Source: CAKZYD01 sp039814715 (GTDB lineage: Bacteria; Pseudomonadota; Alphaproteobacteria; Sphingomonadales; CAKZYD01). Taken from it: a DNA stretch of 28,867 nt. The stretch covers positions 1 through 28,867 of the forward strand of contig JBCCAR010000039.1 of assembly GCA_039814715.1 (NCBI GenBank), in the 5' to 3' direction. The notes under the pieces were generated by a model. The model had not been told where the DNA came from. It saw only the letters and a list, made by a program, of their open reading frames with translations, and did not search any database. Both the position numbers and the translations under genes were made by a program. Shown here piece by piece: positions 7,475 through 15,427 of this stretch (position 1 is the stretch's first letter; each line of letters begins with the position of its first letter).

Positions 7475-7989
7475 GCGCAGCAACGCCCATGCCTTCCGGG
7501 CCAAGCCTGTTTCGCCAGGGCCTATGGCTTGCTGCGATCGTTTTTTTGTTGGATCAGCTATCGAAGATTTGGATTTTGGACGTCTTCGATTTGCCGACGA
7601 AAAACAATGTGGATGTGCTGCCGTTTTTCTCGCTCACCATGGTGTGGAACCGCGGCGTCTCCATGGGGCTTTTCCAAGCCGATAGTAATTGGATGCGCTG
7701 GGCGCTGGTCGCATTGACGGCCGTGATCGCTGGTTTGGTCATTATGTGGCTGCGTAAGGCTGAGACGCGGCTGGGGATGGTGGCGCTTGCCTGCGTTCTT
7801 GGTGGTGCGGCTGGTAATATTTTAGACCGCGCGCGTTTTGGCGCTGTCGTCGACTTCATTCGCTTGCACGCTTTCGACTATAGCTTTTACGTGTTCAACA
7901 TTGCCGATGCGGCCATCACCGCCGGCGTTGGCCTTCTGCTATTAGAGGCCTTTCTTTCGCCGCCTGCAACGGCTACAAAGAGCCCATAA
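7471..7989 (+). CDS. lspA: Lipoprotein signal peptidase (signal peptidase II)
   Basis: 172 residues with four hydrophobic segments. The two catalytic aspartates sit in the conserved contexts GNILDRARFGAVVDFI and VFNIADAAITAG, and the N-terminal DQLSK and WNRGVSMG motifs are present. It cleaves prolipoproteins after lipid attachment in the inner membrane. Likely local substrates include BamF, the OmpA-like lipoprotein and the 11-mer lipoprotein. It starts at GTG inside the last codons of ileS (GTGA overlap), so translation is probably coupled. Confidence 0.97.
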   Translation: MSAATPMPSGPSLFRQGLWLAAIVFLLDQLSKIWILDVFDLPTKNNVDVLPFFSLTMVWNRGVSMGLFQADSNWMRWALVALTAVIAGLVIMWLRKAETRLGMVALACVLGGAAGNILDRARFGAVVDFIRLHAFDYSFYVFNIADAAITAGVGLLLLEAFLSPPATATKSP

Positions 7990-8013
7990 AACGTATAAAA
8001 AGTGGAAGTCCGA

Positions 8014-8472
8014 ATGGCGTATCTGAAACTCTTAGTCATGATTGGTCTTGTGCTGGGATTGCCCGCTTGCGGCGGTGCGCGCTCTGCGCTTGGGCTTGAT
8101 AAGAACTCGCCCGATGAGTTCGCGGTGGTCCGGACCCAGCCTTTGGTTGTGCCGCCTGATTTTTCCCTGCGTCCACCGCGCCCAGGTGAAAAACGCCCTG
8201 TCGAGCTGAGTGCTCAGTCCCAAGCGATCGCTGCTTTGTTCCCTGGCCGCACGAGCTTGCCGCCGCTGAGCGCGGGCGAGCGCGCGCTCCTTGAAGCAGC
8301 AGGCGCAACGCAAGTGGGCCCAGAAGTGCGCTCAAACATTACGTCCCGAACGGAAATCGTGGCCGACAAAGGTGTTTTCCTGCGGGAAATTCTAGCGACG
8401 CCAGACGGCGTAGTAGATGCGCAAGGCACCAAGGTTGAGCGCATTGATAGCCAGCCGCTGGGCGCGCCTTAA
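8014..8472 (+). CDS. bamF: BamF-type lipoprotein (DUF3035), outer-membrane assembly
   Basis: 152 residues from the ATG at 8014, which has GGAAG a few bases upstream; a GTG at 8002 is less likely. The signal peptide ends in the lipobox LPAC. The mature part carries the motif DEFAVVRTQPLVVPPDFSLRPPRPGE, typical of DUF3035. That family is known as BamF, an alphaproteobacterial subunit of the beta-barrel assembly machinery. The C-terminus has the usual short conserved helix (ERALLEAAGA). It follows lspA by 24 bases, a sensible partner because lspA processes lipoproteins. The short length is normal for the family. Confidence 0.88.
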   Translation: MAYLKLLVMIGLVLGLPACGGARSALGLDKNSPDEFAVVRTQPLVVPPDFSLRPPRPGEKRPVELSAQSQAIAALFPGRTSLPPLSAGERALLEAAGATQVGPEVRSNITSRTEIVADKGVFLREILATPDGVVDAQGTKVERIDSQPLGAP

Positions 8473-8481
8473 TTCAAAAAA

Positions 8482-8493
8482 GGGGCAAGCCCC
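8482..8493 (+). promoter_or_regulatory. Small GC hairpin over the mutL ribosome binding site
   Basis: GGGG at 8482-8485 pairs with CCCC at 8490-8493 around a four-base loop, ending three bases before the mutL ATG. The only purine-rich candidate Shine-Dalgarno sequence lies in the left arm, so folding could reduce translation initiation. The stem is only four pairs, so its effect is uncertain. Confidence 0.35.
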
Positions 8494-8496
8494 GCC

Positions 8497-10290
8497 ATGG
8501 CCCTGCGGAAACTCCCCGATGTCTTGGTCAACCAAATCGCCGCTGGTGAAGTGGTGGAGCGTCCGGCGAGCGCTTTAAAAGAACTGGTTGAAAATGCCAT
8601 TGATGCTGGCGCTACCCAGATTGATGTCACCTTAGAAGGCGGCGGCGCTAAGCAGATTTTGGTGCGCGACAATGGCACGGGCATGTCTGCCGATGAGCTT
8701 TTGCTGGCCACCCAGCGCCACGCCACATCCAAATTACCTGATGATGACCTGGTGGATATTCGCACGCTGGGCTTTCGCGGCGAAGCTTTGCCTTCCATAG
8801 CGTCCGTGAGCCGTTTTTCTATCGCGAGCCGCAAGCGCGGCGAAGATGGGTTCCGCTTAGATATCGATGCTGGGCAAACCGGAAAGCCCTCACCTTGCGC
8901 CATGCAGCCGGGGACCCAAGTGGATGTGCGCGATTTGTTTTATTCAACGCCCGCGCGGCTGAAATTTCTCAAGACGGAACGCACGGAACAAAGCGCGGCT
9001 GTTGATGTGGTCCGCCGCTTGGCAATGGCGCATCCTGAGATCGTCTTCATCGTTAAAACACAGGGCCGCACCCTGTTTCATGCACGTGAAACGCAAGGCG
9101 ATTTGCTGGAACAAACTCATGCCCGTCTCGGCGCCATCCTAGGCCGAGACTTCACCGATAATGCGATCCCCATTCGCGCCGAGCGTGAGGAGATGACGCT
9201 CACCGGCATGATCGCTGTGCCAACCTATAATCGCGGGACGGCAGCCTATCAGTATCTCTTTGTGAACGGCCGTTCGGTGAAAGACAAGGCGCTGCTTGGC
9301 GCCGTGCGGGGCGCCTATGCAGACTTCCTTGCGCGCGACCGCTACCCCGTTCTGGCCTTATTTCTGGCCGTTTCGCCTGAAGCGGTTGATGTGAATGTGC
9401 ATCCAGCCAAAGCGGAAGTACGCTTTCGCGATGGCGGGCATGTGCGTGGACTCATTGTGGCGACCCTGCGCGACGCGCTATCGGCAGCGGGTCACCGCGC
9501 GTCAACAACGATCAGCCAATACGCGCTGGGCCGGATGGAGCCACAAGGCCCGGCTCCGCAAAGCCGTTTAAACCTGTCTCGCCCGGCACCTCAAACCAGC
9601 TACGCGCAAAGCTATAGTGAGCCGGCCGTTGCCGCGCCTGACGCAGCCTACCGCGTGCAGGTTCCTGCCATAGAAACACGAGGCGGTGACGCGCCGCACA
9701 GCGATGCGGACGCTCCCCTCGGGCAAGCACGCGCGCAGCTGCATGAAACGTACATTCTTGCCCAGACCGCTGATGGAATGGTTTTGGTCGATCAACACGC
9801 TGCGCATGAACGCCTGGTTTATGAGCGCCTGAAAAGCCATTTGGCGAGCGGCGGCGTTCCGCGCCAAGCGCTTTTGATGCCTGAGATTATAGAACTGCCA
9901 GATGGCAGCGCGGCGGCGCTGGCAGCTTTAGCGACGGATTTTGCCGAATATGGCCTCTTACTCGAAGCCTTTGGCGAGGATGCGGTCTTAGTGCGCGAGG
10001 TTCCTGCTTTGCTTGCAAAGGCTGACATTCAGTCCCTAGTGCGTGATCTTGCCGATGATCTTAACGAGACAGGCTCCGCCACAGTGCTGAAAGAACAGGT
10101 GTTGGAAGTCTATGCAACTATGGCGTGTCATGGGTCCGTGCGCGCCGGTCGCCGCCTCAGCGTTGAAGAAATGAACGCTTTGCTGCGCCAGATGGAGGCC
10201 ACGCCCCATTCTGGACAGTGCAACCATGGACGGCCAACCTATGTAAAGCTGGCCTTGCCTGATATTGAGAAGCTATTCGGCCGGCGTTAA
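8497..10290 (+). CDS. mutL: DNA mismatch repair protein MutL (endonuclease type)
   Basis: 597 residues. The N-terminal GHKL ATPase has ELVENAIDAGAT (about residue 30), DNGTGM (about 57) and GFRGEALPSI (about 91). A variable linker runs from about 330 to 410. The C-terminal dimerisation domain holds the endonuclease motif DQHA-x2-E-x4-E at about residues 431-442, with ACHGSVRAG and CNHGRP as the further conserved motifs. This is expected in bacteria that lack Dam/MutH: after MutS recognises a mismatch, MutL itself nicks the strand. It is the last gene of the plus-strand run and converges on a small minus-strand gene. Confidence 0.97.
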   Translation: MALRKLPDVLVNQIAAGEVVERPASALKELVENAIDAGATQIDVTLEGGGAKQILVRDNGTGMSADELLLATQRHATSKLPDDDLVDIRTLGFRGEALPSIASVSRFSIASRKRGEDGFRLDIDAGQTGKPSPCAMQPGTQVDVRDLFYSTPARLKFLKTERTEQSAAVDVVRRLAMAHPEIVFIVKTQGRTLFHARETQGDLLEQTHARLGAILGRDFTDNAIPIRAEREEMTLTGMIAVPTYNRGTAAYQYLFVNGRSVKDKALLGAVRGAYADFLARDRYPVLALFLAVSPEAVDVNVHPAKAEVRFRDGGHVRGLIVATLRDALSAAGHRASTTISQYALGRMEPQGPAPQSRLNLSRPAPQTSYAQSYSEPAVAAPDAAYRVQVPAIETRGGDAPHSDADAPLGQARAQLHETYILAQTADGMVLVDQHAAHERLVYERLKSHLASGGVPRQALLMPEIIELPDGSAAALAALATDFAEYGLLLEAFGEDAVLVREVPALLAKADIQSLVRDLADDLNETGSATVLKEQVLEVYATMACHGSVRAGRRLSVEEMNALLRQMEATPHSGQCNHGRPTYVKLALPDIEKLFGRR

Positions 10291-10305
10291 ATGCCGAAGT
10301 CAGGC

Positions 10306-10479
10306 TTAGCCGTGAGCTGCCGCTCCAACAGGTTGACTGTTATCCAGCTTATCAAGTTCCTCCATCGCACGCCGAAGATGGTAGCTTGCTTCATGAAAGC
10401 CAGCTTCATCACAGTCTTGTACAACATAGGCAACGCATTGGCGCAGTGTCTTTGCAACATGCAGTTCGGTTTGTTTCAC
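10306..10479 (-). CDS. Small protein of unknown function (57 residues)
   Basis: 57 residues from a GTG at 10479, with GGGA about seven bases upstream; a TTG at 10491 is a less likely start. The product starts MKQTELHVAKTLRQCVAYVV and continues with a charged amphipathic helix (ASYHLRRAMEELDKL). The composition looks like a real soluble helical protein. The plus-strand overlap frame (10291-10509) is Cys- and Leu-rich and unconvincing. It lies downstream of rsmD on the same strand. I do not recognise the family. The two cysteines and the mixed-charge helix are the only notable features. Confidence 0.55.
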   Translation of the reverse strand: MKQTELHVAKTLRQCVAYVVQDCDEAGFHEASYHLRRAMEELDKLDNSQPVGAAAHG

Positions 10480-10568
10480 CTTGGTTCCCAACCCTTTTTA
10501 TATCCCTAACAGCCTGGAATGTTTCTAAACAGTGAGTCAATAAATACTCATGGATGTAAATATACAAC

Positions 10569-11129
10569 CTATGATAGATTTTCAAGACTGCAGATTGTGA
10601 GGTGGCTCTGAGAAACCCTTTTGGACCAAAGGATTGATAAAGGGAGGTCTGGCAGCAAATCGGCCTCAAAAATGGAAGAATCCAAACAAAAAAGGACATC
10701 TTCTGCGACGATTTGCGCGTCAATACAGGCCAATATGCTCGATGCGGCCCGTTTTAGATCATAAGGTGGATCGATAAAAACCAAATTAAATGGCCCGATG
10801 GTGCGCGGCGGGCGGGTTGCGTCGGCCTTCAGTATTTTTGTGTTTTCAGCAAGGCCAAGGGCATCGATATTCGCGTTTATGCTGTCTACTGCTGCCGGCG
10901 CCCGCTCAACAAATGTAGCATGCGCCGCGCCGCGCGAGAGGGCTTCAAGGCCCAGCGCACCTGATCCGGCAAACAGGTCCAGAACTTGCCGCTCGCTGAA
11001 ATCCTGGTCCAATTGGTGGCTTAAAGCGCTAAACAGGGCCTCGCGGCTACGGTCCGTTGTGGGCCGGGTCTGTTTTCCCTTGGGCGCTATAAGGCGGCGC
11101 CCGCGGTGCATACCGGCAATAATCCTCAT
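10569..11129 (-). CDS. rsmD: 16S rRNA (guanine-966-N2)-methyltransferase RsmD
   Basis: 186 residues. RsmD starts typically with MRIIAGxxRGRRL, seen here exactly, followed by TRPTTDRSREALFSAL. The SAM-binding motif is DLFAGSGALGLEALSRGA and the catalytic motif is DPPY at about residue 120. It methylates G966 of 16S rRNA in the small subunit. The C-terminal ~25 residues (from about SILWSKRVSQ) differ from the usual ending, but the length is normal. The ATG overlaps the stop of the upstream pseudouridine synthase gene (ATGA), so the two are translated as a pair, a common arrangement in alphaproteobacteria. Confidence 0.95.
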   Translation of the reverse strand: MRIIAGMHRGRRLIAPKGKQTRPTTDRSREALFSALSHQLDQDFSERQVLDLFAGSGALGLEALSRGAAHATFVERAPAAVDSINANIDALGLAENTKILKADATRPPRTIGPFNLVFIDPPYDLKRAASSILACIDAQIVAEDVLFCLDSSIFEADLLPDLPLSILWSKRVSQSHLTICSLENLS

Positions 11130-11992
11130 GCTTTAGTTGGTTTGCGCGTAGCGCGCTGGCCTATTGATCTGCGCCCAGCTGGCGGCTTTTTGCGTTTGGC
11201 CTTCGCCTTGGCCCAGCCTCTCCGGCTTTCCGGCGGCGCGGCCATGCCTGCATGGTCAATGGCCATGTCTTGAAGGGCTTTCTTCAAAAGCCCTGGGGGC
11301 ACAATGGCAACACCCTCGCGCGGCAACCGTCCAAGAGAAAAAGCGCCATAATCTGTTCTGATCAAACGGTTCACCGTTAAACCCAAATGCGCGAGCACTT
11401 TGCGTATCTCCCGGTTCTTGCCTTCTTCCAGCGCCATGCTCAGCCAGCTATTTTGCCCTGTTTTTCGTTCCAGTTTGGCTTTGATGGCGCCATAGTTGAT
11501 GCCATCAACCCGGACCCCGTTCGCAAGGTCCGCAAGTGCATTTTCATCCACTCTGCCATGCGCGCGCACGCGGTACGTGCGGGTAATGCCGGCGCGCGGC
11601 GATTCCAGCGCATGCGCCAGCGCCCCATCATTGGTCAGCAGCAGCAGCCCTTCACTGGTTAAATCGAGCCGCCCGACAGAGACCACGCGGCCAAGAGATT
11701 TGGGCAAAGCATCGAAAACCGTCTTACGGCCTTGGGGGTCTTTGTGTGTGGTGATGATCCCCGCGGGTTTGTGGTAGCGATAAACAATGGTTTCTGAGGC
11801 CACATCCAGCGCTTTGCCGTCGACCGTAATGCCGCTGGTATCTTCGATAAACGTCGCCGGGGAGGTGACCAGCGATCCATGCAGCGAAATACGCTGATCA
11901 GCAATCATTTTCTCCACGTCTCGCCGTGATGCAACGCCAGCTCTGGCCAGGACCTTGGCAATGCGCTGTTGTATTGGGTCTTTTTCGCTCAT
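11126..11992 (-). CDS. rluB: RluB-family rRNA pseudouridine synthase
   Basis: 288 residues. An N-terminal S4 RNA-binding domain (about 8-55: IAKVLARAGVASRRDVEKMI) is followed by the RsuA/RluB/E/F catalytic domain. The catalytic Asp sits in VGRLDLTSEGLLLLTND at about residue 109, and there is the family motif EEGKNREIRKVLAHLG. The C-terminal tail is basic and rich in Lys, Arg and Pro. RluB modifies U2605 of 23S rRNA; RluE/F or RsuA specificity cannot be ruled out from sequence alone. GGGAG precedes the ATG by about four bases. It overlaps rsmD and is divergent from tadA across about 90 bases. Confidence 0.9.
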   Translation of the reverse strand: MSEKDPIQQRIAKVLARAGVASRRDVEKMIADQRISLHGSLVTSPATFIEDTSGITVDGKALDVASETIVYRYHKPAGIITTHKDPQGRKTVFDALPKSLGRVVSVGRLDLTSEGLLLLTNDGALAHALESPRAGITRTYRVRAHGRVDENALADLANGVRVDGINYGAIKAKLERKTGQNSWLSMALEEGKNREIRKVLAHLGLTVNRLIRTDYGAFSLGRLPREGVAIVPPGLLKKALQDMAIDHAGMAAPPESRRGWAKAKAKRKKPPAGRRSIGQRATRKPTKA

Positions 11993-12084
11993 CCACTCCC
12001 TATAGGCGCGGCCGGAGCTCGCTGCAATGCTCCGCGCGGAAGGTGGGCCTTGACGTTGGTCAGCTGCCGAGGGACACAGGGGCT

Positions 12085-12528
12085 ATGTCATCAAGCCCTA
12101 TGCATGCGGCGCTAGAGCAAGCGCGCCAGGCTGGCCTGCGCCAAGAAGTCCCCATCGGGGCTGTCCTTGTTCGCGGTGATGATGTGATTGCCGCGGCGGG
12201 CAATCAGGTGCTTGGCGATCATGATCCCACCGCCCATGCCGAAATGCTAGTGATCCGCGCAGCTGGGCGCGCTCTGGGCAGTGAGCGCCTGATGGGCTGC
12301 GATTTATATGTGACGCTAGAGCCCTGCCCCATGTGCGCGCAGGCGATTAGCTTTGCGCGCATCCGCCGGCTTTACTTCGGCGCCTATGACCCCAAAGGTG
12401 GCGGCGTTGAGCATGGCCCGGCCGTCTTTAACCACAGCACTTGCCACCACCGGCCAGAGGTTTACGGTGGGTTAGAAGAGCGTGCTGCCTCGTCCCTTTT
12501 GAAGCAGTTCTTTGAAAGTCGGCGATGA
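12085..12528 (+). CDS. tadA: tRNA-specific adenosine deaminase TadA
   Basis: 147 residues from the ATG at 12085. The zinc-dependent deaminase motifs are TAHAEM (about residue 50) with the catalytic Glu and TLEPCPMCAQA with the two zinc-binding cysteines. C-terminal motifs GAYDPKGGGVEHG and FF follow the family. It converts A34 to inosine in tRNA-Arg(ACG). The open frame extends further upstream to 11926, but that extra region lies over the divergent rluB gene and has no family similarity. An AGGGG stretch is near the start. Its stop overlaps the start of the channel gene. Confidence 0.95.
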   Translation: MSSSPMHAALEQARQAGLRQEVPIGAVLVRGDDVIAAAGNQVLGDHDPTAHAEMLVIRAAGRALGSERLMGCDLYVTLEPCPMCAQAISFARIRRLYFGAYDPKGGGVEHGPAVFNHSTCHHRPEVYGGLEERAASSLLKQFFESRR

Positions 12529-13856
12529 TGGAAGAGCTGGATAAATACCTCGATCTCACCTTTTGGCGCGGCATGTCGCAAGAGGCCATCGTCTGGTCCC
12601 AGGAGAATTTGCTCACGATTGAGGCGCTTGGCCAAATCGCCTTCTTGGTACTGGCCTGGCTTCTCACAGGCGCGCTTGCTCGGTTTATGACGCGCCTGGC
12701 TGAACCGCTACTGCAGCGCGGCGGGTGGCTTGGCCTGCTGCGGTCCATCTTTTTGCCGCTTGTGCGGCCAATCGCGGGTTTAATCCTGCTGCGCGTTGGT
12801 AAGTCCATTGCCGATGGTGTCGGTTGGAATTCTTCTCTGCTGATCATTGCCTCCTCGCTGCTAGCGGCGTGGATTGTCATCCGCTTTGCGTCCAACCTGA
12901 TTCGCAACCCAACGCTTGCAAAATCCTTCGCCACCTCGGCTTGGATTTTGGCCGCGCTCAACATTTTCGGCCTGCTTGAGCCTCTTATTGCAAAGCTTAA
13001 GGGCTTTAACATTGGCCTGGGGGAGACATCGCTCAATGCCTACGCCGTCATCACCGGCGTCATTGCAGTCGTTGTGTTTTTATGGCTGGCGTCGCTACTG
13101 GGCCAAGCGGCAGAAGCCCAGCTCAGCAAGTCCCGCGGGCTCGAACCCTCTCTGCAAGTCCTCTTCAGCAAGATTGCTCGCTTTGCCCTCACGATCATTG
13201 CCATCGTCATGGCGCTCTCCTTTGCTGGAATTGATTTAACGGCTTTTGCTGTGTTTTCGGGCGCTCTGGGCGTTGGTTTGGGCTTTGGCCTGCAAAAAGT
13301 CGTCTCTAACTTTATGAGCGGCATTATTTTGCTCCTCGACCGGTCTGTGAAACCGGGCGATGTGATCGAACTTGGCCAAACCTACGGCTGGATCAATAAG
13401 CTCGCTGCCCGCTACACCTCCGTCGTCACCCGCGATGGGACCGAGTTCCTCATCCCCAACGAGGATATGATCACCCAGCAAGTGATCAATTGGTCCCATT
13501 CAGATCGCAATGTGCGGCGCAAGATACCCGTGCAGGTCTCCTATTCCTCCGATGTAGAATTGGCCATGAAGCTCATGCTCGAGGCGGCAGCGAACACAGA
13601 CCGCGTCTTAGACAATCCCAAGCCCAACTGCTTGCTGCGCGGTTTTGGCTCGGATGGGGTCGATCTAGAGCTGCGCATGTGGATAGATGACCCCTATAAT
13701 GGCCTCTCAAATGTTGCGAGCAAAGTGAACCTTGAAATTTGGCGCTTGTTCCATGAAAACGGCATTGAGTTTCCCTTCCCGCAGCGCGATTTGCATGTCC
13801 ACCCGACAACTGTCGCGGCGCTGCGTGAGGCCTTGAAGGACCCGAAAACACCGTGA
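12525..13856 (+). CDS. MscS-family mechanosensitive ion channel
   Basis: 443 residues with several N-terminal hydrophobic segments (roughly 33-55, 70-90, 104-124, 134-152, 172-196, 218-240). The pore-lining TM3 and MscS beta domain follow: GALGVGLGFGLQKVVSNFMSGIILLLDR, then KPGDVIELGQTYGWINKLAARYTSV and FLIPNEDMI. The C-terminal alpha/beta domain ends in FPFPQRDLHV, typical of the family. It opens under membrane tension to release solutes after hypo-osmotic shock. Length is greater than E. coli MscS (286), as in many proteobacterial paralogues with extra N-terminal helices. It overlaps tadA and the following oxidoreductase gene, so all three are likely one transcript. Confidence 0.93.
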   Translation: MMEELDKYLDLTFWRGMSQEAIVWSQENLLTIEALGQIAFLVLAWLLTGALARFMTRLAEPLLQRGGWLGLLRSIFLPLVRPIAGLILLRVGKSIADGVGWNSSLLIIASSLLAAWIVIRFASNLIRNPTLAKSFATSAWILAALNIFGLLEPLIAKLKGFNIGLGETSLNAYAVITGVIAVVVFLWLASLLGQAAEAQLSKSRGLEPSLQVLFSKIARFALTIIAIVMALSFAGIDLTAFAVFSGALGVGLGFGLQKVVSNFMSGIILLLDRSVKPGDVIELGQTYGWINKLAARYTSVVTRDGTEFLIPNEDMITQQVINWSHSDRNVRRKIPVQVSYSSDVELAMKLMLEAAANTDRVLDNPKPNCLLRGFGSDGVDLELRMWIDDPYNGLSNVASKVNLEIWRLFHENGIEFPFPQRDLHVHPTTVAALREALKDPKTP

Positions 13857-15427
13857 GGTTAGGCCGCCGTCAATTTGTCGCCCGTGCAGCCTCTCTGGCT
13901 GCGCTTTTTCCAGCCGCGTGCTCGGATGTGTCTCAGCTGGCTCATGAGTACGACGTTATCATCGTTGGCGGTGGGTCAGCGGGCTGCGTCCTTGCGCGGC
14001 GTTTGACGGATAATCCAAATACCCAAGTCTTACTTATAGAAGCGGGCGGCCCGGCCCAGCATCCTGCGCTCAACAGCGGGCTAAAATGGTTTTCTATGTT
14101 GGGCAGCGATCTGGCTTATCCAGACATGACGCTGCCGCAAGCCAGCCTCGGCGGGAAGCAGATTTTTGCTGCCCATGGGCGCGCGCTTGGCGGGTCGAGT
14201 GTCATTAACGCGATGATCCATCATTGGCCCGCCGCGGCCGATATTGACCAATGGAACGTGCCCGGGTGGGGCTGGGCAGACATCCAGCCCATGCTCGCTG
14301 CCTCTGAGACCTATTTGGACGGCCCATCGCCTGGCCGAGGAACACAAGGGCCCATCGGCGTCATGCGTCTACCGGACCCGCCCGCCCTAACGGATGCGGC
14401 GCTTGAGGCCGCGCAGGCACGCGGTTTTGGCATGATTGAGGATATCAACAGCGGCAGCCAGATCGGGGCAGCACACAACCAACTCGCCTTTGCTGATGGC
14501 ATGCGCCAGCACACGGGCCTGGCGTATCTAGAGCCCGTTGGCGCGCGCCGCAATCTCACCGTGATGGTTGGCGCGCAGGCCGCGGGACTGATTTTGAGCG
14601 GGCAGTCCTGTAATGGGGTGATTGTTGAGAGCAAAGAAGGCCCGCGGCGCATTGGCGCTGGGCGCACGGTTTTGAGTGCGGGGGCCCTGCGCACGCCGCA
14701 GCTGCTCATGCTGTCTGGCATTGGTCCAGCGGATCATTTGCGCAGTCTTGAGATTGATGTCGCGCTGGACCAACCGGCCATCGGCGCAAACTTGCACGAT
14801 CATTTGCTGTTTTCAGGCAATAATTTTGCCGCGACCGGGTCTGGGGCGTCTGAGTATCATGGATCAGCGGCAGTTCTCTATGCCAGCAGCGGCCAAGGGC
14901 GCCGCGATATTTTGTGCAATATCTCCACCAATGCCCGGGTCTTCCCTCCGCTTGAAAGCGCTGATAGCGGGTTTAAAACTTCTTTCTCCTTCACCAAGCC
15001 TCATAGCCGCGGCGTGCTGCGCCTTGTGAATAAAGACCCGGCCAAACAGCCCCTGCTTGACCATCGGTTTTTATCAGATGAGCGCGATGTGGTGGGCGCC
15101 CTTGCGGCTTTGGATACAAGCCGCTCGCTGCTGTCGCACAGCGCGTTTTCACGCTTTGATGCCAAGGAGCTAAACCAAGATATGCTGTCGACGCCGGATG
15201 GGCGGCGCGCGTTTTTAAATGCGTCGGCCACCAGCTTTGGCCATCACTGCGGCACCTGCGCTATGGGGATAGAGGCCGCTGACCCAGTTGCGCCAGACCT
15301 GAGCCTGCGCGGCATCAAAGGCCTTAGTGTGATGGATGCCTCTATCCTGCCAAGCATTCCATCCTCTCCCACGAACGCGTTGGTCGTCGCAATGGCTGAA
15401 CTTGCAGCGCAGCGCTTGGCCGCTTAA
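13853..15427 (+). CDS. GMC-family FAD oxidoreductase with Tat-type signal
   Basis: 524 residues from a GTG overlapping the channel stop (GTGA). The N-terminus carries a twin-arginine signal (GRRQFVARAASLAALF) and a Cys at position 23 in an imperfect lipobox (PAAC). The GMC fold follows: FAD-binding IIVGGGSAGCVLARRL, signature 1 around GRALGGSSVINAMIHHW, signature 2 in GALRTPQLLMLSGIGPADHL. The C-terminal active site is GHHCGTCAMG, with Asn in SSPTNALVVAMAE. Relatives include choline and aliphatic alcohol dehydrogenases; the substrate is unknown here. Tat export implies folding with FAD in the cytoplasm and action in the periplasm. Its TAA stop shares the TTAA tetranucleotide with the convergent OmpA-like gene. 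Confidence 0.9.
   Translation: MRLGRRQFVARAASLAALFPAACSDVSQLAHEYDVIIVGGGSAGCVLARRLTDNPNTQVLLIEAGGPAQHPALNSGLKWFSMLGSDLAYPDMTLPQASLGGKQIFAAHGRALGGSSVINAMIHHWPAAADIDQWNVPGWGWADIQPMLAASETYLDGPSPGRGTQGPIGVMRLPDPPALTDAALEAAQARGFGMIEDINSGSQIGAAHNQLAFADGMRQHTGLAYLEPVGARRNLTVMVGAQAAGLILSGQSCNGVIVESKEGPRRIGAGRTVLSAGALRTPQLLMLSGIGPADHLRSLEIDVALDQPAIGANLHDHLLFSGNNFAATGSGASEYHGSAAVLYASSGQGRRDILCNISTNARVFPPLESADSGFKTSFSFTKPHSRGVLRLVNKDPAKQPLLDHRFLSDERDVVGALAALDTSRSLLSHSAFSRFDAKELNQDMLSTPDGRRAFLNASATSFGHHCGTCAMGIEAADPVAPDLSLRGIKGLSVMDASILPSIPSSPTNALVVAMAELAAQRLAA

Noticed and set aside
10492..10568. AT-rich gap with a TTGACT on the minus strand as promoter of the small gene
   Set aside because: No -10 element at a suitable distance; the gap holds nothing else I can support.
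11926..12084. 53-residue N-terminal extension of tadA
   Set aside because: Overlaps the divergent rluB start and has no similarity to TadA; the ATG at 12085 gives normal length.
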